DNA from: an uncultured Bacilli bacterium
Lineage (GTDB): Bacteria > Bacillota_I > Bacilli_A > RF39 > UBA660
Direction of reading: 5' to 3'
NCBI GenBank assembly: GCA_934098565.1
Contig: CAKOON010000007.1
Coordinates: 1-55,123, forward strand
DNA: 55,123 nucleotides
Shown: piece after piece, positions 41,413-51,694 of the stretch
Position numbering within the stretch: the stretch's first letter is position 1
Layout: each line of letters begins with the position of its first letter
The notes under the pieces: model-generated
The model's input: only the letters and a program-made list of their open reading frames with translations
Told to the model about the DNA's origin: nothing
Databases searched by the model: none
Translations under genes and position numbers: made by a program

Positions 41413-43212
41413 TTATAACATTAAAGAAGTACTTTTTGGGATTTCTTTAGCTTCTTTTTCATAAAGTTTTTGATAAGTCGGGCTAGTTTTAAGCAAAGTT
41501 TTATGACTACCAGTAGCTTCGACCTTACCGCCATTAATAACAAAAATTTTATCGGCATTAATAACAGTTGATAAACGATGAGCTATAATAAGAATGGTAT
41601 ATTCGCCTTTTAAATTACTAATGGCTTCTTGAATTTTAGTTTGCGTTTCATTATCAAGAGCACTTGTAGCTTCATCAAAAAGCAATATTTCTGTTTTTAA
41701 AAGTAGGGCTCTCGCAATGGCAAGTCTTTGTTTTTGACCGCCAGATAAAGTTACTCCACCTTCGCCTACTATTGTATCATATTTATTAGGTAAAGTTTCA
41801 ATGAAATCATCGAGACAAGCTAATTGACAAGCTTCTTTGATTTCTTTTTCAGTTGCATTTTGTTTAATGACTTTCAAATTATCTAGAATACTCATATTAA
41901 ATATATAAGCATTTTGACTGATTACAGATAAGTTGCCACGAATACTAGATTTATCTAAGGTATTAATATCGATACCATCAAAAGTTATTGTCCCCTGATT
42001 TACTCGCTCTAAAGCACTTATCAAATTGAAAATAGTGGTTTTACCGGAACCAGATGGTCCGACAAAGCCAATGGTCTCATTGGCCTTAATCTTAAAGGTC
42101 ATATTTTTTAAAACCGGCATATCTTTTTCATAGGCAAAACCAACATCTTTAAATTCGATATTGCCTTCAAATTTCTTTAATTTCTTAGTTCCAAATTGTT
42201 CTTTCGTAAATTCATTTTCTTCTAAGATACCAAAGATACGATTAGCCGCTAAATTAAATTGTTTAATTATTTCAAAAATTTGTTCAATCCAGTCAGCAGT
42301 CCATAAAATTCTATCGTTATAATTATAAATAATAATAGCATTGGCAACACTTAAACTGCCAGATTTTAAAAATATAAAGATGAAGACACCTACTAGTAAA
42401 TCACCGATATCTCTTATAGAACCACCGAAAAGGCGCAAGATAGCTCGTTCACGTTGATATTTATAAGAGACTTCGTTAGTTTCTGACATAAACTCATTAG
42501 CTTTAGCTAAAAATGACTCTTCAGCATCCAAAATTTTTACGTCCTTGGAGCCTCTTACTATTTCCGAGATGAAGCCACCAGTTCTTTCTCTACTCTTTTT
42601 CCATGCTTTACGATTTTTATAATTAACACTACTGGCAAATTTATTATATAAAATTATGACAATCATGAGACCGACATAAATTAATCCTAGTATCCAATTT
42701 ATAAAAAATACGACGATTAGAACTCCTAAATTACCAATAATACTACTAATATAATCAATTAAATAAGTAAAGATATCAGTTAAATTATCCGTGTCCCCAT
42801 TAATTCTTTCAATAAAAACACCGCTAGAATTAGTATTTAAATCTTGTTGGGTAATTTTTAAAGTCTCACGAACTAATTCAATCTGGAGATTTCTACGAAC
42901 ATCATAATAAAACTTATTATAAAAATAATTGTAGGCCAAACGGCTAAAATTTCTTAATATTTCTAGTGTAAAGATACTAAAAATGATGACTAATAACTTT
43001 TGATAATTATTGTTTGTTAAAGCTAGTAATCTTTGAGCTCCCAAGACAGGGGCGACAACAGAGATTACAGTCATTAAAATATTGGTAATTAAGAAAAGCC
43101 ATAAATATTTACGACCGCTTTTAGCATATTTATAAGTTGATTTTAAATTCTTTAATATTCCCCTATCGACGGTTTTAGAATTATTTATCTTTTCTTCGCT
43201 ATTTATTTTCAT
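41413..43212 (-). CDS. ABC transporter, fused permease and ATPase (MsbA/LmrA type)
   Basis: 599 residues: six transmembrane helices in the N-terminal half (about 30-310) and a nucleotide-binding domain in the C-terminal half with Walker A GPSGSGKTT, signature LSGGQKQRLAIARALL, Walker B ILLFDEATSALD and the switch His in LIIAHRLST. A half-transporter of this sort works as a homodimer or heterodimer and exports lipids, peptides or drugs. No second half-transporter is adjacent. It lies 23 bases before the HAD gene and 30 bases after the large unknown gene. Confidence 0.9.
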   Translation of the reverse strand: MKINSEEKINNSKTVDRGILKNLKSTYKYAKSGRKYLWLFLITNILMTVISVVAPVLGAQRLLALTNNNYQKLLVIIFSIFTLEILRNFSRLAYNYFYNKFYYDVRRNLQIELVRETLKITQQDLNTNSSGVFIERINGDTDNLTDIFTYLIDYISSIIGNLGVLIVVFFINWILGLIYVGLMIVIILYNKFASSVNYKNRKAWKKSRERTGGFISEIVRGSKDVKILDAEESFLAKANEFMSETNEVSYKYQRERAILRLFGGSIRDIGDLLVGVFIFIFLKSGSLSVANAIIIYNYNDRILWTADWIEQIFEIIKQFNLAANRIFGILEENEFTKEQFGTKKLKKFEGNIEFKDVGFAYEKDMPVLKNMTFKIKANETIGFVGPSGSGKTTIFNLISALERVNQGTITFDGIDINTLDKSSIRGNLSVISQNAYIFNMSILDNLKVIKQNATEKEIKEACQLACLDDFIETLPNKYDTIVGEGGVTLSGGQKQRLAIARALLLKTEILLFDEATSALDNETQTKIQEAISNLKGEYTILIIAHRLSTVINADKIFVINGGKVEATGSHKTLLKTSPTYQKLYEKEAKEIPKSTSLML

Positions 43213-43242
43213 ATTTACTTCACTCCACTTCTTTTATGATTG

Positions 43243-45453
43243 TTATCTTTTTTGCTTTTGCTCTTCTAACTTACTTAAATTTTCTAAAATCTTGGTGTTA
43301 CTAGCAGCCGTATTTTCTAAGGAAGTCATTTGGGACGCTAAATAGCTTATCTTGACTTTAATGTCTTCTAGGGCTTTTACTGAGTTTTCCTGATAAGTTC
43401 TTAGAAATTTATTAGCATCTCTCACTACGGCATTTGCTTCATCTAAAGTATCAACACCAAATGACTCAAATAAATAAAGTCTTACATCAGTCAAGCTTCT
43501 TTCCACATGTTTTTTAGCTTCATTAAGACAGGCTATATCTCTTTTAATGTTTTCTAAAGTACGCTTAAAATCGCCTTTGCGTTCCTTAATTCGGGGTGTT
43601 TCGGACGATTGCTCTAAAGCATTTAACTCTAAATCGATCACTTTAGCCTTTGCGATTAAGTTGTTAATTCCTTTATCAATGTTTTCCAAACTTAAAAAGG
43701 TATCTCCATATTCTTTAGTAACGCCAGAAAGAGCCCAAGCTTTACTTTGAATTTGCTTATAAATATGAGCTTTTTCTTCTTTTTTCTTTAGAACTTCCTG
43801 TTCTTTTAGAAGATTAGTTCTAGTACTTGTTAACTTAAGCATTTTCAACTCATTTTGGTTCTTTACTTTAAGTAGTTCACTCTTTAAGATAGGCATTAAA
43901 TATAAACATATGCTTTTAAAATCATGAACTTTTATGCCATTTAAAGCATTTATTATCTCATCTGTAATTTGTAAATGACTACCTATCATGATAAATTCAT
44001 CTAAGTAAGGAAAATACTGATTTAATTTGCCAATACAGTTACTTAAACTTCTAATGAGTGCTAGTAATGTTTCTTTGGTAATCTCGCCATTCAAGATTTT
44101 TTGAATATCATAACGGTATCCATATAATAAGGCATATTTAACTTCTTCGGGAGTATATTTACCGCTAAATAAAACTGATGGCCTTAGAGAATAGCTTATT
44201 AATTTATAATTTTTCTTAAAAAGACGAGCTACATCTTCTTTGGTATAGGTCTTAGTCTTAAGATTTTTAAATTCTTCAAAAAACATTTGGTATCTAAATA
44301 CATCATCATACAAAATATCATCCATACTATCTAAAACCTGTTCATTTAGACTATTTAGCAGTTCTAACTGCATATTAAGTAATTCATCTGCAGTTTTACG
44401 TTTCATTATATCTAAAGCAGCCAATGGTAAAGATGGAAAGCTTTCCTTTAATTTTAAAGCGTTACAATAAGCATAGTCGTATTCTAAAGCTCCATTAGTA
44501 AAACAAAATAAGCCAATCGGATTAAATCCTTTAATTACAACCTCAGTACAAATAGGGTCATAAATTCCATAATCAACATTATCTTTTTTTAGTTTTTGAC
44601 AATCATCAATTAGTTTTTGGGGATGAACAATTTTTAAAGTTTTAGAAAACGGTAATACTTCTTCTTCGGATTTAGCGTCATTATCAACAAATAAATCGCC
44701 AAGGCCCGCTAATAAAATGTTATCTGGATTAAAGATAAAGCCATAACGACAATTAAAAGTATCATTTAAGTCTTGCGTAAAAAGAGAGGTTGAAACTAAA
44801 GGATGAGCAAATGGTTTATCAAAAACCGTTGACGTAGTACTATGACCAATAAAAGCAAAATGTTCATCAGTCATAGTATTGATTGGCGTTGTAAAATGTT
44901 GCCACTCATCTTTTATTTCGGAAACTATTTGGGCTTGAAGCCGTTCTAAACCAAAGAGGTCTTTAACCCCTGCTAGCTTTAAAAATTCTTCCCCATAAGC
45001 TTTTATTTCTTCGGGAGTCTTATAGTATTTCATATTTCTTAAATATTCTGACTTAGAGGCTTGCAAGTCAAAGAAAAGATACATATCATGAAGAGTTTGT
45101 TCATAAGTATACAAAAGGTTAGTTATGAGTTGTAATTCAGGTCTTTCTGGTTTTCGGAGATTAACAAAAAAGTCCCTAGCATTTATGATTTTATTTATTT
45201 TTTGGCTAATAGTTTGTAAATCAGAAAGATAATCAGAACCAGAAAGACTCTTTTGCTGAAAGCTATTATCTAGATTAGCTTGGTCTATAGTTTTATATCT
45301 TTCTATAGCGGCATAGATAATATCAATTACTTCTTCTTTTGAACAAGGATTATCTAACTTATCATCACTCTTTTTAGTTATTTTTTTCAAATATTTTAGT
45401 TGTAATAACATTTCCTCATTTAGAAGGATACTATCATTAGTTAATTTTTTCAC
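43243..45453 (-). CDS. Large unknown protein with C-terminal coiled coil
   Basis: 736 residues without a signal peptide or membrane helix. The N-terminal 200 are helical. The middle (about 195-350) has beta structure with LVSTSLFTQDLNDTFNC, EEEVLPFSKTLKIVHPQK and ICTEVVIKGFNPIGLF. The STS segment followed by EEEVLP is reminiscent of the STS and ExE motifs of arginine-type ADP-ribosyltransferases, but I regard this as a weak pattern match. The C-terminal third is a long coiled coil (ELNALEQSSETPRIKERKGD and around). It is upstream of the ABC transporter gene, on the same strand and 30 bases away, so the two may be cotranscribed. Function unknown. Confidence 0.6.
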   Translation of the reverse strand: MKKLTNDSILLNEEMLLQLKYLKKITKKSDDKLDNPCSKEEVIDIIYAAIERYKTIDQANLDNSFQQKSLSGSDYLSDLQTISQKINKIINARDFFVNLRKPERPELQLITNLLYTYEQTLHDMYLFFDLQASKSEYLRNMKYYKTPEEIKAYGEEFLKLAGVKDLFGLERLQAQIVSEIKDEWQHFTTPINTMTDEHFAFIGHSTTSTVFDKPFAHPLVSTSLFTQDLNDTFNCRYGFIFNPDNILLAGLGDLFVDNDAKSEEEVLPFSKTLKIVHPQKLIDDCQKLKKDNVDYGIYDPICTEVVIKGFNPIGLFCFTNGALEYDYAYCNALKLKESFPSLPLAALDIMKRKTADELLNMQLELLNSLNEQVLDSMDDILYDDVFRYQMFFEEFKNLKTKTYTKEDVARLFKKNYKLISYSLRPSVLFSGKYTPEEVKYALLYGYRYDIQKILNGEITKETLLALIRSLSNCIGKLNQYFPYLDEFIMIGSHLQITDEIINALNGIKVHDFKSICLYLMPILKSELLKVKNQNELKMLKLTSTRTNLLKEQEVLKKKEEKAHIYKQIQSKAWALSGVTKEYGDTFLSLENIDKGINNLIAKAKVIDLELNALEQSSETPRIKERKGDFKRTLENIKRDIACLNEAKKHVERSLTDVRLYLFESFGVDTLDEANAVVRDANKFLRTYQENSVKALEDIKVKISYLASQMTSLENTAASNTKILENLSKLEEQKQKR

Positions 45454-45493
45454 TTCGTTACACCTCTACTACTATTTTAATTAATTCTTAATC

Positions 45494-45847
45494 TTAATAA
45501 TTTAAATTTATATAATAGGCAACAATTAACATAAAAGCACTTACAATTATAATTCTTTTTTGATTTTTCTTTAAAAATTCATGGAAAACATTTTCTTTTT
45601 TGGCTAAGCAAAATACGAAATATATTACAAAAATAATAAATATAGGAAGTCCTAAAACATTAGCTTTGAGACTATTTTGCCAGTCTAATTTTAATAAATA
45701 AACAAAAGATGTTGTCAATCCACACCCTGGGCATGGAATTTTAAAGAGGTTATAAAAGGGACATATCCTAATATTAAAACGATAAAATATTAAAGATATA
45801 ATCCCTAAAAAACCAACATCAACAAAAACTGAATGCTTTTTCATCAT
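45494..45847 (-). CDS. DUF2752 membrane protein
   Basis: 117 residues, three hydrophobic helices, with the DUF2752 signature FKIPCPGCGLTTSFVYL (about 35-51). The function of the family is unknown; it often neighbours TM2-domain genes, as here. The start overlaps the stop of the TM2 gene by one base (TAATG). Confidence 0.85.
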   Translation of the reverse strand: MMKKHSVFVDVGFLGIISLIFYRFNIRICPFYNLFKIPCPGCGLTTSFVYLLKLDWQNSLKANVLGLPIFIIFVIYFVFCLAKKENVFHEFLKKNQKRIIIVSAFMLIVAYYINLNY

Positions 45848-46182
45848 TATAAAATCATAGAAATAGTAGCAAAATTCTTTTGTTTAGTTTTCTTTGAAAT
45901 GGTAAACCAATCAATGATCGTAAGAATACCACAACAACCAGCTGTTAATAGCTTTAAAACGCCTACGCCAACATCACCAATCATAAAGCGGTCAATGCCT
46001 AAAGTTCCTAAGAAAATAGAAACCAAGAGAATAGTTGTGGGGTCATTTAACTCACAAGCTTGTAGTGATAACAATGTTGAATCATCAGCCTTTTCTAATT
46101 TTTGCCTAATAATAGGGATAGCAGAAGCCTCAAAATACTTGGCATTTACTGCTAAATATAAATCAATTTTTTCTTTATCCAT
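45847..46182 (-). CDS. TM2-domain membrane protein
   Basis: About 111 residues from ATG 46182, chosen because GAGGAG lies upstream at proper distance; a TTG three codons earlier abuts the ribosome site. After a helical N-terminal part, two hydrophobic segments joined by the conserved turn LGTLGIDRFMIGD form the TM2 domain, with TIIDWFTISKK at the end. Function unknown. Cotranscribed with the DUF2752 gene. Confidence 0.82.
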   Translation of the reverse strand: MDKEKIDLYLAVNAKYFEASAIPIIRQKLEKADDSTLLSLQACELNDPTTILLVSIFLGTLGIDRFMIGDVGVGVLKLLTAGCCGILTIIDWFTISKKTKQKNFATISMIL

Positions 46183-46244
46183 AAAACACAAACTCCTCTA
46201 ATAAGACAATTATATCATTAATTTATAATTTTGGGGAAATTTTC

Positions 46245-48509
46245 TTACTCAGTTCTTAAAGCTTCAACAGGATCTTTTTTGCTTGCCATCTTAGCCGGAA
46301 TTAAGCCACCAATAACAGTAATAACAACACTTATAATAATCATTATTATTGCATGATAAATACTTAATCTAGCAACATTATCAAGTTTAGTAGCATTTTT
46401 AATCAAAATATTGATAGGAAAAGTTAAGAGATAAGCAATACCTACTCCCATTAAACCAGAAGTAAAGCCAATGATAGCTGTTTCAGCATTAAAGACACGA
46501 GAAATATCTTTTTTACGAGCTCCTAGGCTTCTTAAAATACCAATTTCTTTAGTTCTTTCTAAAACGCTAATATAAGTTATAATACTTATCATAATTGAAG
46601 AAACAATTAAAGAAACAGAAGAAAAACCAATTAATACAAGTGTTATTGCATTCATAAGGCCGCCTGATAACTCAGTAACGGTTTTAGCGTAATCAGTATA
46701 AACAACTTTTAAATCATCTGACTTGTCTTCATTATATTTATCTAGGTACTCTAAAATTTCATCTTTACTTTCAAAGTCTTTTGGATACAAATATATAGAG
46801 TAAGGAATATCAAGACCACCAATTGTTGCTAGAATAGTCTCTTTATTCATATTTTCAGTAAAATTTTGACCAGTAAAAACATTATAATCTGAATTTTCTT
46901 GCTTAATAACAATTTTAGAAGCCTTATTTTTTTCAATATATGAAGTCATTAAGGCATTTTTATAACTAAGACCACTACCAGCAATCGAACTGAATTGGTT
47001 ATCTTTTTTGCCTCTTAAAATACCAACAATTTTTAAGGTTTCATTATTTGTACTATTATACATTTCTTCATAATTAGGATTGCTAACAAAAACATTATTA
47101 TATTCTAAATAATAATCATTATTATTAACTAGTTTCAACTCTTTATTTAAAACGTCATCAAAAGTCGATGAAGAAGTGAGTCCTAAGGCAGTATAAAGGT
47201 TACTAGAAATCTCGTTATAAGAATTAACTATTAGCATTAATTCATTGCTATTTTCTGCATATTTACCAGTTAGTAAATCATAATTATCTTTCATTAAAGA
47301 GTCAATATTGCCATCACTGTCTTCAGGAATGGGAGTTAGGGAATATTCATCTAAGAAGTTTATTTTGTCATCATTTTTGATTAAGATATTCAAATTAGTT
47401 ATCCTAGTATAAGATTTACCGCTTAAGTAACTAGAATCTAGGTTATTTAGATATTCTAAATAGTTAGAATCAATTTTATTTTCATGATAAGTTTCCGTAA
47501 TATCTTCAATAACATTTATTTTATTATCATCGGGGTACTCTTCTTTTTCTTTAGCACTCACACTAATCATATTGCTCGCATCAATACCATTTTTCATAAT
47601 TAAAATAGGCATTTGAGTTAGAGTATTCTTTTCAAAATTATCAATTTGAATTTGAAAGCCATTAGAAAGAGCTAAAACCAAAGAGATGCCAATAATTCCA
47701 ATGGAAGCAGCAAAGCTGGTTAAAAGAGTTCTTCCCTTTTTAGTTTTGATATTATTTAAAGATAATCCTAAAGCAGTTAGAATCCCCATTTTAGTCTTAG
47801 GCAAAGTATAGGTACTAACTTGTTCTTCTTCTGAATAAGGGTTGGTATCACTCACAATAGTACCATCGCTTAATTTGATAATACGATTAGCGTAAATACT
47901 AGCTAGTTCTTCATTATGGGTTACCATGATAACTAACTTTTCCTTAGAAATATCCTTAATTAGTTCCATGATTTGGATACTGGTCTTAGAATCTAAAGCA
48001 CCGGTTGGTTCATCGGCAAGAATAATATCAGGGTTGTTAACTAAGGCTCTAGCAATAGCGACTCTTTGCATTTGGCCGCCACTTAATTGACTAGGTTTCT
48101 TATGAATATGGTCTTTTAAGCCAACCCTTTCCAAAGCTTCAATAGCACATTTTTTGGCTTCACTTTTACTTATATTTCGTAAAGTTAAACACATTTCTAC
48201 ATTACTTAAAATGGAAATATGACTTATTAAATTATAGCTTTGAAAAATAAAACCAATTGATTTATTACGATAGCTGTCCCAGTCTTTGTCTATAAATTTT
48301 TTAGTACTTTTACCATTGATAATTAAATCACCGGAATCGTAACGGTCAAGTCCCCCTAAGATATTAAGTAAGGTTGTTTTGCCAGAACCAGAAGGTCCTA
48401 AGATGGCAACAAACTCGCTTGGGCGAAAAGATAAACTAATATCTTTTAAAACCGGATACTTATTATCTTTTTTACCATAACTTTTATAAATATTTTTTAT
48501 TTTTAACAT
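46245..48509 (-). CDS. ABC transporter ATPase fused to FtsX-like permease (MacB type)
   Basis: About 754 residues from ATG 48509, preceded by AGGAGG; the longer ORF start has no support. The N-terminal ATPase (1 to about 230) has Walker A LGPSGSGKTTLLN, signature LSGGQMQRVAIARAL and Walker B IILADEPTGALD. The C-terminal half has a first helix (about 260-285), a large extracytoplasmic domain (about 290-610) and three C-terminal helices with SLGARKKDISRVF, the FtsX pattern. Such mechanotransmission transporters export peptides or antibiotics or regulate wall enzymes. No MacA partner is nearby. Confidence 0.88.
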   Translation of the reverse strand: MLKIKNIYKSYGKKDNKYPVLKDISLSFRPSEFVAILGPSGSGKTTLLNILGGLDRYDSGDLIINGKSTKKFIDKDWDSYRNKSIGFIFQSYNLISHISILSNVEMCLTLRNISKSEAKKCAIEALERVGLKDHIHKKPSQLSGGQMQRVAIARALVNNPDIILADEPTGALDSKTSIQIMELIKDISKEKLVIMVTHNEELASIYANRIIKLSDGTIVSDTNPYSEEEQVSTYTLPKTKMGILTALGLSLNNIKTKKGRTLLTSFAASIGIIGISLVLALSNGFQIQIDNFEKNTLTQMPILIMKNGIDASNMISVSAKEKEEYPDDNKINVIEDITETYHENKIDSNYLEYLNNLDSSYLSGKSYTRITNLNILIKNDDKINFLDEYSLTPIPEDSDGNIDSLMKDNYDLLTGKYAENSNELMLIVNSYNEISSNLYTALGLTSSSTFDDVLNKELKLVNNNDYYLEYNNVFVSNPNYEEMYNSTNNETLKIVGILRGKKDNQFSSIAGSGLSYKNALMTSYIEKNKASKIVIKQENSDYNVFTGQNFTENMNKETILATIGGLDIPYSIYLYPKDFESKDEILEYLDKYNEDKSDDLKVVYTDYAKTVTELSGGLMNAITLVLIGFSSVSLIVSSIMISIITYISVLERTKEIGILRSLGARKKDISRVFNAETAIIGFTSGLMGVGIAYLLTFPINILIKNATKLDNVARLSIYHAIIMIIISVVITVIGGLIPAKMASKKDPVEALRTE

Positions 48510-48910
48510 ATGTCCTCCTACAATATTATACATTATTTGTCCCTCTATATATAATATATTAGAAGTACCCCTCGATTTTTTTTCAAAAACGCTAAACTTT
48601 TTTGCTTTTTTGCTATTTTTATGTTTCTAAAAGCCTGTTTTGTGTATAGAAGTCAAAATGTTCATTGTTAACATTCTTCAACTCAGTCCATATATAACCT
48701 TTTCTTCGAATAATAATCTAAAAAAGCATAGATTCCTGTTGATCCATCGTATTTTATAATTTTTTTTAAATTGATAATAAATAAAATATTATAAGCTATG
48801 GTCTTTTAGTGTTTGCTCATTTTATGGTCTTCTAGGATGACATTATTATTATATAAAAAAAAGAAACTTAATGAAGATAGTCTTCAAAAAGTCTCTCTTT
48901 AAGTCAATAA
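48510..48910. other. Intergenic region of about 400 bases
   Basis: AT-rich, no ORF with a start. It contains a partial palindrome (TGTTCATTGTTAACATTCT) near 48659 and a terminator at its end. It lies between two minus-strand genes, so promoter elements of the ABC gene should be here, but I cannot pick them with confidence. Confidence 0.4.
48862..48902 (-). terminator. Terminator of the wall-anchored protein gene
   Basis: AAAGAAACTT and AAGTCTCTCTTT form an outer stem around GAAGA-TAG-TCTTC; on the minus strand it runs into a T-tract. Confidence 0.6.
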
Positions 48911-49618
48911 TTAGACAGTATAGAACTTTTTCTTTTTACTAATAAGTGCGATAGAAACTAAAGCAATCGTAGCAACACCAGCTATAATAGCATAATTCAT
49001 AAATTCACCAGTAGAAGGGTTGCACTCTTCATCTTTACAATTCTTAGTAACGATTGTAATATTTGGACAATATTTACCATCATCACCAACTTTAGCAGTT
49101 TCAGTATCAAACATAACGCCAGTTATACAAATACGACCACAATCACCATCAGTAATATTTTTAGCACTTTCTTCTAATTTTAATTGGAAGGACATAACTT
49201 CAATTTCTTTACCGGCTGTTAAAGTACCGCTATAAGTTAGGTTAATAGTATTAGTATCAAGATCTTTGTTGTCTTCATTGTGATCCCCAAGAATAAAGCC
49301 TGTACCAGGTTCAATCTCGCTCATTGTTAAGTATTTAGATTGACTAGCACTAATCTTAACATTTTTCGTAGCAGTTGTTGAAGCTGCTAAAGCGGCACTA
49401 GGTTTAACTTTAACTGTACACAAAGTTGAAGCGCCAACGGCAAGCTCAGTTGATGCACAGGAAACTGTTACTGTTGATGCAGCAGCGGTGGTATCTGAAG
49501 CACTAGGGGTACTACTAGGGGTACCATTACTCGCCTCATCAGCATAAACTGTGCCAATTCCCATTACCCCCACTGCCATAACAAGGAAGGCAGCAATTAA
49601 ACTATTAAATTTTTTCAT
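48911..49618 (-). CDS. Secreted wall-anchored protein with NPSTG sorting signal
   Basis: 235 residues: signal peptide (about 1-26, cut near VYADEAS), a Ser/Thr/Ala linker, an immunoglobulin- or cohesin-like beta domain (about 48-175), and a C-terminal sorting signal. The last is NPSTGEFMNY followed by a hydrophobic helix and a basic tail KKKKF. Several cysteines (GDCGRIC, KYC, KNCKDEEC) may form disulfides. NPSTG resembles the NPxTx motifs cut by class B sortases, and a sortase gene lies divergently 150 bases away, so the two likely form a pair. Base use appears less AT-rich than neighbours. Confidence 0.8.
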   Translation of the reverse strand: MKKFNSLIAAFLVMAVGVMGIGTVYADEASNGTPSSTPSASDTTAAASTVTVSCASTELAVGASTLCTVKVKPSAALAASTTATKNVKISASQSKYLTMSEIEPGTGFILGDHNEDNKDLDTNTINLTYSGTLTAGKEIEVMSFQLKLEESAKNITDGDCGRICITGVMFDTETAKVGDDGKYCPNITIVTKNCKDEECNPSTGEFMNYAIIAGVATIALVSIALISKKKKFYTV

Positions 49619-49767
49619 AAATTACCTCTCACATTTATCTTTCCCTTATTTTTCATTTTTATAATACCAAATTTCTGAAAAAAAGTAAATTACTTTACTA
49701 ATTATTTTTAAAATTATAGTAAATTATGATATCATATTAACAGATAATAAGATAACGAGGAATAATT

Positions 49768-51423
49768 ATGCAGAAAATAGAAATAGAATTTAAAAATGAA
49801 ATCTTAAAAATATATTTAATAGTTAAAGAAAAAAATTTGGATAAAACTTTACTAAATACGAATATTATTAGTAATGAGAAACTGCTCTTCTCTCTGGATT
49901 ATATTAAAAAAAATCAAAAACTAGTTAGTAGCTTCCTAAAAGAAATTATTTTGGAGAAAAAGACGAATACCATTGTCTGCAACGACATGGAAGTCATAAG
50001 TATCGTGGGTTATACTTTTAAGAATGCCCCTATTACGAATGTCTTAATGAATACTAATGATAACTTTACTTATAACGCTTATGAAGCTATTAAAAGTATA
50101 AATGCTCTAAAAGAAGTAGAATGTAACTCTATCCCTACTTACTTAATTGAACTCTTTGATAAGGAAAATATTAAGATTGTCTCTAAACAAGAAGTCTTAT
50201 TTTCTTCTCAATTTATGGCTAATAATGACTTAAATAATTATTCTTCTATCTTTTATGCAAAATCAATTAAATTAATGTGTCCTATTGTCAGCAATGATTA
50301 TAATGATTTAACTACCTTCTTTAAAATTAATAAGTACTTGAAAACAATTGAATTATATCGTTATTTAACAACGGATTTACTGACACTGATTGATTTACTT
50401 AAAACATTAAGAATTAAAAATATTACAATTGCTATTCATGATAACATTACCGATAAAGATGTTATCGAAAGACTAAAGGTTATCAAGAAAGAAAATAAGA
50501 AATATAAAATCAATATTACTCTTTTCTATTCTAATGAATATATTGAGTCCAATTACATTAAGCAGTTAATTGCTACAACGATTAAGTCTTGTGCTGTTAT
50601 CATTATTTCTTTAAGTTTATTGGCTTTTTCTTTTGTTTTCTATAACAATAAGAAGTCAGAAGAAAATGCTGCTTCAATTAAGAATGATATTACGGAGTAC
50701 TTGGATAATAAGATAAGTAATATTCCCGAGGAACCAATATCCCCAACTACTCCGAATGAAACTCCAAGCATAAATCCAGGTAATAATACAAACCCCGAAG
50801 AGCCTAATAATCCCGATAATAATAATAATACAACTTCTAAAGATACAAGGAATCCAATTATTGTTGCTTTAAAAGAATTAAATGATGAGACGGTTGGGTG
50901 GTTAAATGTTCCGGGAACGAATATTGATTATCCTGTTGTTAAAGCTAAAGATAATGCTTATTACCTAAAACATAATTTTAAGAAAGAAAAAGACTACAAC
51001 GGATGGGTTTTCATGAATTACTTAAATTCAGCGGAAATGTTGGATAAAAACACGATTATCTTTGCCCATAACCGTTATTATAGTAATATCATGTTTGGTA
51101 CTTTAAACAAAGTCGCTAAAAAAGCTTGGTATCAAAATATCAAAGAAAATTTAATAACTTATAGTGATATCAACAAAGAGATGAAATGGGAAGTCTTTGC
51201 GGCCTATACAGTACCGGTAACTGATGATTATTTAGTGACTAATTTTAGTACAGATGAAGAATTTAACAAATTCATTCAAATGATACGTGGTCGTTCGATA
51301 ATTAATAGTGATTTAGAAATTAAAAGCACCGATAAGATTCTAACTTTGTCGACTTGTGCTGATATCAATACGAGATTTGTCGTTCACGCCGTCTTAAGAA
51401 CGGATTTACTGGGAAATAACTAA
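49768..51423 (+). CDS. Class-B-like sortase with long N-terminal cytoplasmic domain
   Basis: 551 residues. The C-terminal about 180 residues are a sortase: VGWLNVPGTNIDYPVVKAKD, the catalytic His in FAHNRYYSN (about 433), the catalytic Cys in LTLSTC (about 530) and Arg in TRFVVHAV, with a FLNYKN-like helix typical of class B. A transmembrane helix lies at about 272-293 and a Pro/Asn-rich linker at about 310-360. The first 265 residues, in the cytoplasm, are not a known sortase part; they hold alternating helices and strands (LRIKNITIAIHDNITDKD). The start has AACGAGG upstream. The likely substrate is the divergent NPSTG protein. Confidence 0.85.
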   Translation: MQKIEIEFKNEILKIYLIVKEKNLDKTLLNTNIISNEKLLFSLDYIKKNQKLVSSFLKEIILEKKTNTIVCNDMEVISIVGYTFKNAPITNVLMNTNDNFTYNAYEAIKSINALKEVECNSIPTYLIELFDKENIKIVSKQEVLFSSQFMANNDLNNYSSIFYAKSIKLMCPIVSNDYNDLTTFFKINKYLKTIELYRYLTTDLLTLIDLLKTLRIKNITIAIHDNITDKDVIERLKVIKKENKKYKINITLFYSNEYIESNYIKQLIATTIKSCAVIIISLSLLAFSFVFYNNKKSEENAASIKNDITEYLDNKISNIPEEPISPTTPNETPSINPGNNTNPEEPNNPDNNNNTTSKDTRNPIIVALKELNDETVGWLNVPGTNIDYPVVKAKDNAYYLKHNFKKEKDYNGWVFMNYLNSAEMLDKNTIIFAHNRYYSNIMFGTLNKVAKKAWYQNIKENLITYSDINKEMKWEVFAAYTVPVTDDYLVTNFSTDEEFNKFIQMIRGRSIINSDLEIKSTDKILTLSTCADINTRFVVHAVLRTDLLGNN

Positions 51424-51440
51424 AATATATTAAATGATAA

Positions 51441-51471
51441 ATTAACTTATTCTCTAAGGATGAGTTTTTTT
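51441..51471 (+). terminator. Terminator of sortase gene
   Basis: AACTTATTC pairs with GGATGAGTT (G-U wobbles) around a short loop, followed by T. Confidence 0.7.
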
Positions 51472-51694
51472 GTAATTTTGAAATAAAAATAACACTTTTT
51501 CTTGGCAAAAAGATAACTTTAAGGTACGATACTATATACTTAAGACATAATAAGTCAAAATACTTATTTTCATTATTTATATAAGGTATTTTCTATCTAA
51601 AAATTTATAAATCCCCGACTAAACCGCCAGGAAACCCTTTTTTTCTCGAATTTTTATTGCTATAATGAGTATATAAAATAAGGATATGATAAAT

